64,000 nt of DNA from Myxococcales bacterium (GTDB taxonomy: Bacteria > Myxococcota > Myxococcia > Myxococcales > JAKAPL01). Every line of letters starts with the position of its first letter. Position 1 is the first letter of the stretch. The stretch lies in the NCBI GenBank assembly GCA_021783235.1, contig JAJXUD010000003.1:46004-110003 (forward strand). The letters are read 5' to 3'. The translations under genes were made by a program, and so were the position numbers. A model generated the notes under the pieces. It was not told the origin of the DNA and did no database searches. It was given only the letters and a program-made list of their open reading frames with translations. Of the stretch, positions 22,278 to 34,583 are shown piece by piece.

Positions 22278-25200
22278 ATGTTTCATCGGTCTGGTCGGTT
22301 CGTCCTCGCAGCCGCCCTCGCGGCCCTCACCGGCTGGTTCGCCGGCTGCGCGCAGAACGTCGGCGACATCAATCGCACGCAGCCGCACAAGATCGACACC
22401 TCGATCCTGACGGACGGCAAGCCGTGGTGGTTCCTCCAGACCGTCGTCGACGTGCCGCCCTCGACCCAGTTCACGTTCGTCGGCGAGTCGTCGTTCCCGC
22501 CCGAGCGGATCGTCTGGGACGTCCAGGAGAACTGGCTCATCGCCTACCGGAACTACGAGTTCATCACCGGCTCGCAGACGACCTACAGCCAGGCGCTGGC
22601 CACCGGCCTCGTCGTCCCGGGCATGAACCCGACGCCGGTCGACCAGCAGGACTACACCGGCACGAGCCACACGCCCTACTTCGGCACGCCCGTCGCCGCC
22701 TACCCGATCCTGAGCCACTTCGACGTCGAGCGCGAGTACAACGCGCAGACCGGTGAGCAGGACAACGTCATCGTCGAGAACACGACCGACCGGCCCTGGT
22801 ACGAGCGGCAGTACATCCGCGTCGACTGGTCGAACAACTCCTTCGGCGGCTTCAACTTCCTCTCGGCGGGCATGGGCGTCGGCGAGTTCGATCCGACCCA
22901 GACGCTCGTGAGCCCGGTTGCCTACTACCCGGACGACGAGGATCCGACCAACAAGGACCGGGCCGAGATCACGCCGGCCTACATCGGCATCGTCAACAAG
23001 CTCTCCTACCAGGCCGAGGTCGACACCCAGGCCTCGCAGTACTACGGCCAGACGATCTACAAGTGCATGGACTTCTCGGCGCTCGTCGGCACGAGCCTCG
23101 GCGACTGCGGCCCGGGCGAGGTGAAGGTCCGGCTCTCGTTCGAGAAGATCCCCGACAACCACGACTACATCCCGCGCGTCTTCACGGACAAGGACGAGCA
23201 GATGTTCGGGATGTGGCAGCAGAGCCGCTCGGTCTACGACCCGCAGCGCGGCTACCTCGAGAGCAACCTCGCCGCGAACCAGTTCGCGGTGATGCACCAC
23301 ATCTGGCAGAAGGACCACCTCGCGACCGACCCCACGACGGGCCAGGCCTGCGATCCGAACGACATGGGGGCGAACCCCAACTGCGTCATGCCGCTGAACC
23401 AGCGGACGCCGAAGCCGATCATCTACTACGTGAGCGACAGCTGGCCGGCCTACAACGACCCGACCCACCAGACGATGTGGAAGCACGCGGCGCTGCTCGC
23501 GGAGGACTACGACGACGACATGCGCGGCGTCGCGGCCGCGGCGCTGCGCGGCGGGCCCAACTCCGTCGAGGCGCAGTACCTCCAGCCGAACAAGATCCCG
23601 AGCCCCGACACGAGCAAGATCAGCTACGGCACGGACGGCAAGGTCAGCTACTCCGGGACCATCGGCCTCGACTACCTCGCCTATCCGCCCGATACCCGCT
23701 ACCTCGATCCGCAGAAGTACGGCTACGAGGGCATCCGGCCGAACATGAGCTACGTGAAGGGCGACGGCACCTTCTGCACGGCGCTCGACCTCGAGACGCC
23801 GGGCACCTGCACCCCCTGCGACCCGACGAAGCAGTACTGCATGGGCATCGGCCACGTCCCGTACGCGGTCGTCCCTCGCATGTTCATGATGTGCCACAAC
23901 CCGGTCATGCCGCGGATCGTCAAGGACGCGAACGGCAACACGATCGCCGACAAGAGCGACTCCACGAACCCGGCCTCCTTCGACTTCTCCACCGTCGGCG
24001 ATCCCGACGCCTGCGACCCGCGCAGCGACGCCGAGCGGACCGCTCAGCCGCTCAACCCGCAGATGGGCGACCTGCGCTACCACATGCTCGCCTGGGTGCC
24101 GCAGCCGGACGACAACTCGCCCGGCGGCATCGGCGAGCCGGCGATGGATCCGGTCACGGGCGAGATCGTGACCGCCCACGCCTACATCTACGCGCGCGCC
24201 GTCGAGAACCTCGCGACCTACGGCGCCGACCTCGTCACCGTGATGAACGGCTGGGAGAGCGTCTCCCAGTTCCTCGCCGGCTCGGTGGCCGAGAACTACG
24301 TCCAGGCCCAGCTCGACGCCCAGGCGCAGGGCTACGGCGTCCCGTCCCACCCGCCGCCGGTCTTCTCCGCGGCGCGGCTCGCCGGCATGCTCGGCGACTC
24401 GTCCCACCCGACGCAGTCGCGCCGGCTCGTCGAGCAGGTCCGCAGCCAGGTGCTCGGCCACATGCGCGATCCGAACTCGATCGGCGACTGGGTGACCCAG
24501 AACTGGTACCGGATGATGAACGATCCCAACGGGCCGGCCTTTGGCCTGCTCCAGCAGCCGCTCTCGGACGACGTGGTCAAGGGCTTCGCCCCCATGTTCG
24601 CGCAGAACGGCAACCAGGGGATCCAGAACCAGCTCCCGCAGGCCGTCGCGCAGAGCATCTCGCTCGGGCAGATGATCGCGCCGCCGAGCACGAGCCACTG
24701 GAACTCCCAGTACAAGGCGATGCGGGCCGTCTTCAACGACCGCCACATCCTCGGCCAGGACGAGATCGAGCCCACCGCGGTCCGACTCGCGCAGTACTAC
24801 CAGCAGAAGTTCCAGAAGAACGATCCCTGCAAGGGGACGTACAGCGACACCAGCGGCGCCGACTACAAGACCTGCATCTGGGAGTCGGCCCGGCAGGAGA
24901 TCCTGGGCAACCTCTGGCGGAGCTACTCCCTCCACGAGGTCGGCCACACCTTCGGCCAGTACCACAACTTCGCCGGCTCGACGGACGCCCTGAACTACTT
25001 CGACCCCTACTGGTCGATTCGCCAGGAGAACACGATCCCGGTCTCGGCGGTCTCGACCAATCCGAACAGTCAGTTCCTGGCCTCGCGGCTCGGCAGCGTC
25101 CCGGCCATCGACAATCCGAACGACGTGAACAACGGCCAGCCGGCGGTGCTCGCCCCCGAGTGGATGCAGGCGCCGTCGATGGATCAGCTCGGGCAGGGGC

Positions 25201-27302
25201 TGCGCGAGTACCAGTACACGTCCATCATGGACTACAACGCGAAGTTCAACTCGGACTTCCAGGGCATCGGCAAGTACGACCACGCCTGCCGGATGTACGC
25301 CTACGCCAACACGGTGGAGGTCTTCGACTCGCAGCAGCTCCCGAACGTGCCGCCGAACGCGGATCAGGTGAACCACGGGCACCAGGTCCACGACACGCTG
25401 CTCGTGCCGTTCAACCGCCACTACACGATGTACCCGTGGCTCATCAACGACGGACTCGCCTCGGAGCTGCAGAACGGCGGCAAGAAGACCACGCTCGCCG
25501 AGGGCATCCAGAAGATGATCCACGCCCGCAAGTGGGTCCGCTACTCGGACCTCATGAACCCGAACCCGACCGACGCGCTGGCCCACGCGAACGGGCTGCC
25601 GAACGCGGCCTCGCTCTCGTCCTCGCTCATGGTCCCCTACCGGTTCTGCAGCGACATCTACAACACCGGTGAGGCGCACTGCCTCTGGTTCGACGAGGGC
25701 GCCGACGCCTACGAGCAGGCGAACGGCTTCATCCAGGAGTACAAGCTCAACTACCTCTTCAACAACTTCAAGCTCGGCCGCGAGAGCTTCGACGTCTACG
25801 ACAACGAGATCTCGTACCAGCAGCGGCTCTGGGAGCGCAACTTCAACCTGCTCGTCACGATCTACCAGCAGATGTTCAACGACGAGTTCATCGTCCGCTA
25901 CCAGAACAAGCAGGTCGACAGCAGCGGCGACCCGATGTGGATGTGCCCGGAGGGCGGCCTCGTCGACCACATCCAGGGCGTCCAGTGCGGCCTCGACCGG
26001 CTGACCGCCTCGATCGACATCGTGGACTTCTTCACGAAGATCCTCCAGACGCCGACCACCGACACCTACAACTACGACACCGGAACGGGGACGTTCTGCC
26101 CGTCGTCCTACGGCCTCTGCGCGGCCGACGGCTTCAACGGCTCGACGGGCCCGGGCCAGCCCGGCTACCCCACGGGAGCAACGCCCATCTCGCTCTTGCC
26201 CGGCAACGACTCGAAGTACGACATCTCGCAGTACAGCCTGAACGAGTACGGCATGCTGTTCCTCTACAAGCCGACCGTCATCGGCATGTACCTCGACAAG
26301 GTCCTGGCCATCAACGCGCTCTCGTACCCGTACAGCTACATCGTCGGCCAGCTCAACAGCCAGCCGCTGAGCTTCCTCCTCAGCATGAACGATCTCTTCT
26401 TCCGCGACGTGGAGCCGGCCATCGGCGGCTTCATCGCGGACGATCCCAAGTGGGCGCCGAAGATCGCGGTCTACAACAACCCGACCGATCCGACCCACCC
26501 GCCGATCACGCTCTACCGCAACAGCCACGCGCTCCAGTCGGTGACGCAGCCGCAGGGGCTCTCCGGGCCGATGAACCCCTGGTGCCCGGCGCCGAGCAAG
26601 GACGGCGGGAACCCGTTCTGCAGCGGCGATCCGACCGTCACGAGCTACGAACAGGATCCCGCCCAGCTCCAGGCGGCCGGCTACCAGATCTTCAACGTCG
26701 ATCCGGGCCCGGTCTACTACGAGAAGCTGGCGGCGGCCTACCTGGGCGCGGTCTGGCTGACGGCGCCGATCGACAACCAGCAGTTCATCCAGTCGCTCAA
26801 GGTCTCGGTCAAGGGCAACACCTACGACGCGGCGCAGCTCCAGGCCCTGTCGTGCGGCGACGGCTCGACCTGCAGCCCAGGCACGCCGAGCTGCGAGGAC
26901 GGGACCGCTTGCACCCAGCCGGGCACGCAGTGCCCGAGCGACAGCTCGATCTGCCTGCCGCGCGGTTACAGCTGCGCGGACGGCAGCAGCTGCCAGGGCA
27001 TCTGCCAGAACCCCGCGAGCCCGAGCGCGACGACCTGCAACCCGTTGCGGTACGCCGAGGTGACCGACCCGCAGTCGGGCTACACCTACTACGCGGTCCG
27101 CTACGTGCCGTCGTTCGGAAACATCACCGACCCGAACGGCATCACGGCGAAGGACTACTACTCGACCGGCTACCAGCTCGTGCAGCTCGCGGCGAAGGAG
27201 CAGGCGAGCGGGACCGCGGTCGGCGTCGGCGCCGGAGCGTTCCTCGACATCCTTCGGGGCGTCTACTACTACTGGATGACCGACCCGATGATGAATTACT
27301 AG
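22278..27302 (+). CDS. Giant zinc metalloprotease lipoprotein with metzincin motif
   Basis: This 1674-residue lipoprotein has signal peptide MFHRSGRFVLAAALAALTGW and the lipobox region FAGC, so it is probably anchored by Cys 24. The zinc site HEVGHTFGQYH (from residue 886) is a full HExxHxxGxxH, followed by a Met-turn-like SIMDY at about 982. Together these define a metzincin fold. The long N-terminal half resembles large 'zinc-dependent metalloprotease' proteins of myxobacteria. A Cys-rich segment lies near the C-terminus (SCGDGSTCSPGTPSCEDG). AGGAGG at 22267-22272 supports ATG 22278 over the GTG three bases earlier. It is monocistronic with a strong terminator. Substrate unknown; a role in extracellular protein degradation or predation is only inference. 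Confidence 0.85.
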   Translation: MFHRSGRFVLAAALAALTGWFAGCAQNVGDINRTQPHKIDTSILTDGKPWWFLQTVVDVPPSTQFTFVGESSFPPERIVWDVQENWLIAYRNYEFITGSQTTYSQALATGLVVPGMNPTPVDQQDYTGTSHTPYFGTPVAAYPILSHFDVEREYNAQTGEQDNVIVENTTDRPWYERQYIRVDWSNNSFGGFNFLSAGMGVGEFDPTQTLVSPVAYYPDDEDPTNKDRAEITPAYIGIVNKLSYQAEVDTQASQYYGQTIYKCMDFSALVGTSLGDCGPGEVKVRLSFEKIPDNHDYIPRVFTDKDEQMFGMWQQSRSVYDPQRGYLESNLAANQFAVMHHIWQKDHLATDPTTGQACDPNDMGANPNCVMPLNQRTPKPIIYYVSDSWPAYNDPTHQTMWKHAALLAEDYDDDMRGVAAAALRGGPNSVEAQYLQPNKIPSPDTSKISYGTDGKVSYSGTIGLDYLAYPPDTRYLDPQKYGYEGIRPNMSYVKGDGTFCTALDLETPGTCTPCDPTKQYCMGIGHVPYAVVPRMFMMCHNPVMPRIVKDANGNTIADKSDSTNPASFDFSTVGDPDACDPRSDAERTAQPLNPQMGDLRYHMLAWVPQPDDNSPGGIGEPAMDPVTGEIVTAHAYIYARAVENLATYGADLVTVMNGWESVSQFLAGSVAENYVQAQLDAQAQGYGVPSHPPPVFSAARLAGMLGDSSHPTQSRRLVEQVRSQVLGHMRDPNSIGDWVTQNWYRMMNDPNGPAFGLLQQPLSDDVVKGFAPMFAQNGNQGIQNQLPQAVAQSISLGQMIAPPSTSHWNSQYKAMRAVFNDRHILGQDEIEPTAVRLAQYYQQKFQKNDPCKGTYSDTSGADYKTCIWESARQEILGNLWRSYSLHEVGHTFGQYHNFAGSTDALNYFDPYWSIRQENTIPVSAVSTNPNSQFLASRLGSVPAIDNPNDVNNGQPAVLAPEWMQAPSMDQLGQGLREYQYTSIMDYNAKFNSDFQGIGKYDHACRMYAYANTVEVFDSQQLPNVPPNADQVNHGHQVHDTLLVPFNRHYTMYPWLINDGLASELQNGGKKTTLAEGIQKMIHARKWVRYSDLMNPNPTDALAHANGLPNAASLSSSLMVPYRFCSDIYNTGEAHCLWFDEGADAYEQANGFIQEYKLNYLFNNFKLGRESFDVYDNEISYQQRLWERNFNLLVTIYQQMFNDEFIVRYQNKQVDSSGDPMWMCPEGGLVDHIQGVQCGLDRLTASIDIVDFFTKILQTPTTDTYNYDTGTGTFCPSSYGLCAADGFNGSTGPGQPGYPTGATPISLLPGNDSKYDISQYSLNEYGMLFLYKPTVIGMYLDKVLAINALSYPYSYIVGQLNSQPLSFLLSMNDLFFRDVEPAIGGFIADDPKWAPKIAVYNNPTDPTHPPITLYRNSHALQSVTQPQGLSGPMNPWCPAPSKDGGNPFCSGDPTVTSYEQDPAQLQAAGYQIFNVDPGPVYYEKLAAAYLGAVWLTAPIDNQQFIQSLKVSVKGNTYDAAQLQALSCGDGSTCSPGTPSCEDGTACTQPGTQCPSDSSICLPRGYSCADGSSCQGICQNPASPSATTCNPLRYAEVTDPQSGYTYYAVRYVPSFGNITDPNGITAKDYYSTGYQLVQLAAKEQASGTAVGVGAGAFLDILRGVYYYWMTDPMMNY

Positions 27303-27322
27303 GCAGCTTCGTCGGAGATCGC

Positions 27323-27362
27323 GACGGGCCGGGAGCCGTTGGCTCTCGGCCCGTCGCCTTTT
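27323..27362 (+). terminator. Rho-independent terminator after the metalloprotease gene
   Basis: GACGGGCCGGGAGCC and GGCTCTCGGCCCGTC form a 15-position stem with one G-T pair around a GTT loop, followed by gccttttc. It begins 21 bases after the stop codon. Confidence 0.85.
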
Positions 27363-27471
27363 CGGGGGAGCGAGCGGGCGCTTCGCGGAGCTGTGGCGGC
27401 TGACGGCTTCCCGGCGTGGCGCGGCGGGGCCGCCCGTCCCCTCGGCGGGCGTCCCGTTGAATGGCCGCCGG

Positions 27472-27639
27472 TCAGCTCTGAGGCGATCGGCGGAAGAGCG
27501 AGGCGCTGCCGGGCAGCCGGAGCGCTCCCCAGCCGCGCTCTTTGACCGCGTGGCGCGCCGCCACCGCGAGCAGGACGAACGAGCCGCCCGGTAGAAGGAA
27601 GATCGTCGCCGCCGCCAGCCACTTGAAGATCGCGCCCAT
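27472..27639 (-). CDS. Small single-span membrane protein, hypothetical
   Basis: A 55-residue frame opens at ATG 27639 (MGAIFKWLAAATIFLLPGGS) and runs FVLLAVAARHAVKERGWGAL to a basic tail (RLPGSASLFRRSPQS). The hydrophobic helix followed by a basic, amphipathic tail is coherent. The strand is otherwise gene-free between the metalloprotease terminator and the Rieske gene. A purine-rich gaagggcag lies about 7 bases upstream as a possible ribosome site. No family is recognised, and chance cannot be excluded at this length. Confidence 0.5.
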   Translation of the reverse strand: MGAIFKWLAAATIFLLPGGSFVLLAVAARHAVKERGWGALRLPGSASLFRRSPQS

Positions 27640-27880
27640 GGTTTTCTGCCCTTCGGTCCGACGTCCGAGACGGGATCAAGCAGGGGGCGTGCCAGCGATC
27701 CGCGGGGGTGGAGGTCCTACGATTCCAACGGCTTGCGGCGCCCGCCGCCCCCGTTCGCGAGGGGCGCCCCTGACAGCCATGTCGCGCCGGTTCTCCGCGC
27801 GGGGCAACGCATTTCCCACCGTTGGGTCACTCCAGATGGGCGTTGAGCGCCACCGCGGGGCCGGGTTATGGTGCCGGCCC
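27640..27880. other. Intergenic region upstream of the Rieske gene, nothing recognised
   Basis: I see no gene or clear hexamer pair in these 241 bases. They should contain divergent promoters for the small membrane protein and for the Rieske-to-GlcD gene group. Confidence 0.4.
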
Positions 27881-28231
27881 ATGTCCCCCTTCTCGCCCGC
27901 TCTCCCGCTGGCCGACCTGGCGGACGGCCGCGGCCGCTGCGTCTCCATCGGCGGCCGCGACGTCGCGCTCTTTCGGGTGGGAGAGAAGCTCTTCGCCATC
28001 GACAACAGCTGCCCCCACCGCGGTGGGCCGCTCTCCGAGGGAGACGTCTCGGGCTGCGTCGTCCACTGCCCGCTGCACGCCTGGGCCTTCGACCTCACGA
28101 CCGGCATCTCGCCGGGAAACCCTCGGGCCCGCGTCGAGGCTTTTCCCATCCGCGTCGTCGACGGTGGCGTCGAGGTGGCGCTTCCCCCGGCGGCCGCCGA
28201 TTCGGTCGCGGGCGCGAACCAGGACGGTTAG
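27881..28231 (+). CDS. Rieske [2Fe-2S] protein, NirD/biphenyl-dioxygenase ferredoxin type
   Basis: This 116-residue soluble single-domain protein has both cluster motifs: CPHRGGPL (ligands Cys and His) and CPLHAWAFDLTTG. Length and sequence match small Rieske ferredoxins such as the nitrite reductase small subunit. No nitrite reductase large subunit or dioxygenase is adjacent, so its electron partner is unknown. ATG 27881 is 9 bases before the first conserved strand. It is the first gene of a tightly spaced group (QueD starts 9 bases after its stop), which makes an oxygenase or biosynthetic partner role for the group possible but unproven. Confidence 0.88.
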   Translation: MSPFSPALPLADLADGRGRCVSIGGRDVALFRVGEKLFAIDNSCPHRGGPLSEGDVSGCVVHCPLHAWAFDLTTGISPGNPRARVEAFPIRVVDGGVEVALPPAAADSVAGANQDG

Positions 28232-28240
28232 AGGAGCCAC

Positions 28241-28588
28241 ATGCGTCTCGAGGCCGACTTCCACTTCGCCGCCGCCCACCGGCTGCCCTTCTATGATGGC
28301 CCCTGCTTCCGGATGCACGGCCACAACTATCGGCTCGTCGTCGCGGTCGAGGGGACGCCCGATCCGAAGTCCGGGATGATCCTCGACTTCGTCGAGCTCG
28401 AGCGGATCGTGCAACAGGCCGTCCTCTCGAAGTGCGACCACCAGACGCTGAACGACCTCCTCGAGAACCCCACGGCCGAGCTCATCTCCCGCTGGATCTG
28501 GAAGGCGCTCGCCCCAGAGCTGCCCGGGCTCGCCGAGATCCGGCTCTGGGAGACGCCTCAGTATGCGGTCGCCTATCGCGGAGAGTGA
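28241..28588 (+). CDS. queD: 6-carboxy-5,6,7,8-tetrahydropterin synthase / 6-pyruvoyl-tetrahydropterin synthase family (QueD)
   Basis: This 115-residue protein makes 6-carboxytetrahydropterin from dihydroneopterin triphosphate, the first committed step to queuosine and other 7-deazapurines. The zinc and catalytic residues are present: FAAAHRLPF, the Cys in GPCFRMHGHNYRL with the HGH pair, and CDHQTLND. The C-terminal E(I/T)PQ-like WETPQYAVAY fits the family. It overlaps the next gene (FolE-like, 28563) by 26 bases. The order GTP cyclohydrolase plus QueD is the usual supply line for this pathway. No queC or queE is in view. Confidence 0.93.
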   Translation: MRLEADFHFAAAHRLPFYDGPCFRMHGHNYRLVVAVEGTPDPKSGMILDFVELERIVQQAVLSKCDHQTLNDLLENPTAELISRWIWKALAPELPGLAEIRLWETPQYAVAYRGE

Positions 28589-29225
28589 GCGGCGCGCGAA
28601 GGCTCCGGCTCGGCGCTCGGCGGCGATCGACCGGGAGGGGCTCGCGCGGGCGGTCCGCTCGTTCCTCGCGGCGGCGGGGCGCCCGCTCGAGGGCGAGCTC
28701 GAGGGCACGCCGGAGCGGGTCGCCGAGGCCTGGGCGGCGAACTTCCTCGACGGCTACGCGACGAGCGCCGCCGAGGCGCTCGGACCGCTGATCGACGCCG
28801 AGGCGGGCGAGGGGCTCGTCTGCGTCACCGGCCTCGACTTCCACTCCATCTGCCCGCACCACCTCCTGCCGTACCGCGGCCTCGCGCACTTGGCGTTCTT
28901 GCCCGGGCGCCACCTCGTCGGCTTCTCCCGGCTCGGCAGGCTCGTCGACGCGCTCGCCCACCGGCTGCTGCTCCAGGAGGCGCTCGCCGCCGAGATCGCG
29001 CGCGAGCTCTGGCGTGGCACGGGTGCGCGCGGCGCGGCCTGCGTGCTCGAGGCGGAGCAGGCCTGCCTCTCGTGCCGGGGCCGCCACAGGCGCCGCGCGC
29101 GGGCCACCGCCGAGTCCTACGTCGGCGCGCTCGCGCGGGGATCAGGCGCCGCCGAGCTGCGAGCGCGGTTCGCGCGCTCGATCTCCGCCGGGGGCGAGCC
29201 CTGGCCCCGGGAGCTCGCGCCGTGA
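28563..29225 (+). CDS. folE: GTP cyclohydrolase I family protein with an altered active-site His
   Basis: This 220-residue protein belongs to the FolE family, which converts GTP to dihydroneopterin triphosphate. Family landmarks are EGTPERVAEAW, the zinc motif SICPHHLLPY, GFSRLGRLVD and the second zinc cysteine in EAEQACLSCRG. In most members this last motif reads EAEH.CM..RG; the His (His179 in E. coli FolE) is Gln here. The Cys zinc ligands are kept. Activity may be reduced or changed. The start at ATG 28563 overlaps queD. The stop TGA overlaps the GTG of the next gene. Confidence 0.82.
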   Translation: MRSPIAESERRAKAPARRSAAIDREGLARAVRSFLAAAGRPLEGELEGTPERVAEAWAANFLDGYATSAAEALGPLIDAEAGEGLVCVTGLDFHSICPHHLLPYRGLAHLAFLPGRHLVGFSRLGRLVDALAHRLLLQEALAAEIARELWRGTGARGAACVLEAEQACLSCRGRHRRRARATAESYVGALARGSGAAELRARFARSISAGGEPWPRELAP

Positions 29226-29919
29226 GCCTCGCGGGGCAGACGGCGGTCGTCACCGGCGGTGGCCGCGGCATCGGGCGTGCCGTCGCACTCGCGCTCGCGC
29301 GGGAGGGGGCGCGCGTGGCGCTCGCCGCGCGGACGCTCGCGCAGCTCGAGCAGGTGGCGCGCGAGATCCGAAAAGAGGGCGGTGAGGCGCTCGCCGTCGC
29401 CACCGACGTCTCGAGCGCGGGCGACGTCGCGGCGCTCTTCTCCGCGTCCGAGCGGACCTTCGGGCCCGTCGACGTGCTCGTCAACAACGCGGGCGTCGTG
29501 GCGCGGCGGCCGTTCGTCGAGCTCTCCGAGGCCGACTGGGATCTCCAGCTCGACGTGAACTTGAAGGGCGCCTTCCTCTGCGCCCGCGCGGCGCTCGCGG
29601 GCCCCACTGGCATGCTCTCGCGGCGGCGCGGCCGGATCGTCAACGTGTCGTCCATCTCGGGGACGCTCGGCACGCCGAAGCTCGCCGCCTACTGCGCCTC
29701 GAAGTGGGGGCTCATCGGCCTCACCAAGGCGCTCGCCGCCGAGCTGTCGGGGAGCGGCGTCTCGGTCACCGCGGTCCTACCGGGCTCGGTCGACACCGAG
29801 ATGCTCGTCGGCTCGGGCTTTGCGCCCGACCTCGGCCCGGACGACGTCGCCCGCGTCATCCGCTTCCTCGCCGCCGAGGCCCCGGAGGCGATGACGGGCT
29901 CCGCGGTGGAGATCTTCGG

Positions 29920-29923
<4 letters not shown>
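29222..29923 (+). CDS. Short-chain dehydrogenase/reductase
   Basis: This 233-residue classical SDR has the NAD(P)-binding TGGGRGIG, the structural NNAG, the catalytic Ser in VNVSSISG and YCASK as the catalytic Tyr/Lys pair. It starts at GTG 29222 with a GTGA overlap onto the FolE-like gene and ends by the same overlap into the GlcD-like gene, so it is part of a coupled operon. The substrate is not evident. Sitting between pterin genes and an oxidase, it could be a pteridine or ketone reductase; that is inference. Confidence 0.88.
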
Positions 29924-31323
<1,400 letters not shown>

Positions 31324-31341
31324 GGCCGCTGGGCCCCCGGC

Positions 31342-32544
31342 TCATCGAGCCGCCCCGCCCGTGGGATCGCACTGCACCGCGATGGCCATCTTGCCGCGGT
31401 GCTGGTTCTCGGCCATGAGCTGGTGGGCGAGCGCGCCCTCGGGGAAGGGGAAGACGCGGTCGAGGACGGGGACGATCTTGCCCTCGGCGACGAGCCGGTT
31501 GGCCCGCTCGGCCTGGTAGGCGTTGCAGAAGTGCGAGCCCAGGATCTGCTTCTGGCGCATCCAGAGGTGGCGCACGTCGAACTCGAGGTTGAAGCCGCTC
31601 GTGGCGCCGCAGATGACGATCTTGCCGAAGCGCTTCGCGAGGAAGACGCTCGCGGGGAAGGTCTGACGGCCGACGTGCTCGAAGACGACGTCGGGGTCCT
31701 TGCCGCCGGTCAGCTCGCGGAGGGCGGCGCCGAAGCGCTTGGTCTCCGAGAGCCGGTGGGCGGTCTGCTCGGGGGTCTCGCCCTCGCGCTTCGCGAGGTC
31801 GAAGCCCTTTCGGACGATCACCCGGTCGCAGCCGAGCGTGCGGAGGAGCTCCCGCTTCTCCTCCGAGGAGACGACGCCGATGGGGTTCGCGCCGATGACG
31901 CGACAGATCTGGACGGCGAAGACGCCGAGCCCCCCGGCGGCGCCCCAGACGAGCACGTCGTCCCCGGGCTTGATCTGCGCCTGGTGGACGAGCATCCGGT
32001 AGGCGGTGAAGTAGGTGAGGCCGTAGGAGGCGGCCTCGAGCCAGCCCAGTCGCTTCGGCTTTTGGAGGAGCTGCTGCGCCTGAACGCGGGTGAACTGCGC
32101 GAACGAGCCCCAGCTCGTCTCGTAGCCCCAGATCTTCTGCTCGGTGCAGGCCATCGGGTCGAGGCCGTTGCACTCGGGGCACTGGCCGCAGCTCTGGTTG
32201 CAGTGGAGCACCACCTCGTCGCCGACCTTCCAGCGGCGGACGTTCTCGCCGACCTTCCAGACGATCCCGGACGCGTCGCTGCCCGCGACGTGGAACGGAT
32301 CCCGGTGCATCTGAAAGACCGAGACCGGCTTTCCGCGGGCCGCCCAGACGCCGTTGAAGTTGACGCCGGCGGCCATCACGAGCACCAGCGCGTCGTTCGG
32401 CCCGATCGGCGGCAGCGGCAGCTCCTCCAGCTGCATCGCCTGCGCGGGTTCGCCCTCCCGCTCCCGGCGGATCACCAGGGCCTGCATCTTCTCGGGCAGC
32501 CGCCCGATCTCCTCCGGCAACTCGTACAGCGGTAGGCTCTTCAT
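31342..32544 (-). CDS. ccr: Crotonyl-CoA carboxylase/reductase (MDR superfamily)
   Basis: This 400-residue zinc-less medium-chain reductase is expected to carboxylate crotonyl-CoA to ethylmalonyl-CoA with NADPH. CCR-type features are [32 protein letters not shown], the CO2-site region [15 protein letters not shown] with its Glu, [28 protein letters not shown] and [15 protein letters not shown]. It is shorter than the 430-450 residues usual for CCR, mainly from a shorter N-terminus. It is the last gene of the seven-gene minus-strand operon and overlaps the B12-subunit gene by 4 bases. The family is well supported; true carboxylase rather than plain reductase activity is inferred. Confidence 0.85.
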   Translation of the reverse strand: MKSLPLYELPEEIGRLPEKMQALVIRREREGEPAQAMQLEELPLPPIGPNDALVLVMAAGVNFNGVWAARGKPVSVFQMHRDPFHVAGSDASGIVWKVGENVRRWKVGDEVVLHCNQSCGQCPECNGLDPMACTEQKIWGYETSWGSFAQFTRVQAQQLLQKPKRLGWLEAASYGLTYFTAYRMLVHQAQIKPGDDVLVWGAAGGLGVFAVQICRVIGANPIGVVSSEEKRELLRTLGCDRVIVRKGFDLAKREGETPEQTAHRLSETKRFGAALRELTGGKDPDVVFEHVGRQTFPASVFLAKRFGKIVICGATSGFNLEFDVRHLWMRQKQILGSHFCNAYQAERANRLVAEGKIVPVLDRVFPFPEGALAHQLMAENQHRGKMAIAVQCDPTGGAAR

Positions 32545-32951
32545 CGGTCGCTCCCCCCATTGAAGCCAAGCCCGGACACCGTCCGGACGATCTCCTCGAG
32601 CGGGCTCTCGGGCCCGAAGATCGCCGCCACGCCGAGCCGCCGCAGCTCCTCGTGATCCTCCTTCGGGATCACGCCGCCCAGGACCAGCGGGATCTCGATC
32701 CCGCGGCGCCGCAGCTCCTCGATGAGCCGCCGGCAGGCCGAGAGGTGGGCTCCCGAGAGCACCGAGAGGCCGATGACGTCGACGTCCTCCTGCTCGGCGG
32801 CCGAGGCGAGCTGGGCCACGCTGGCGCGCAGGCCGCTGTAAACCACCTCCATCCCGGCGTCGCGCAGCGCCATCGCGACGACGCGCGCTCCCCGGTCGTG
32901 GCCGTCGAGGCCAGGCTTGCCGATGAGTACACGGATTCGGCGAGCGGCCAT
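32541..32951 (-). CDS. Coenzyme B12-binding subunit of an acyl-CoA mutase
   Basis: This 136-residue protein is a stand-alone cobalamin-binding domain. The B12 signature DGHDRG (with His as the cobalt ligand), GLSVLSGAH and [20 protein letters not shown] are all present. It should pair with the mutase large subunit encoded just upstream (15-base gap), as in archaeal-type methylmalonyl-CoA mutases whose two domains are separate polypeptides. ATG 32951 begins [20 protein letters not shown], typical of the family. Confidence 0.92.
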   Translation of the reverse strand: MAARRIRVLIGKPGLDGHDRGARVVAMALRDAGMEVVYSGLRASVAQLASAAEQEDVDVIGLSVLSGAHLSACRRLIEELRRRGIEIPLVLGGVIPKEDHEELRRLGVAAIFGPESPLEEIVRTVSGLGFNGGSDR

Positions 32952-32966
32952 TGGTTCGCGAGGCTC

Positions 32967-34579
<1,613 letters not shown>

Positions 34580-34583
<4 letters not shown>

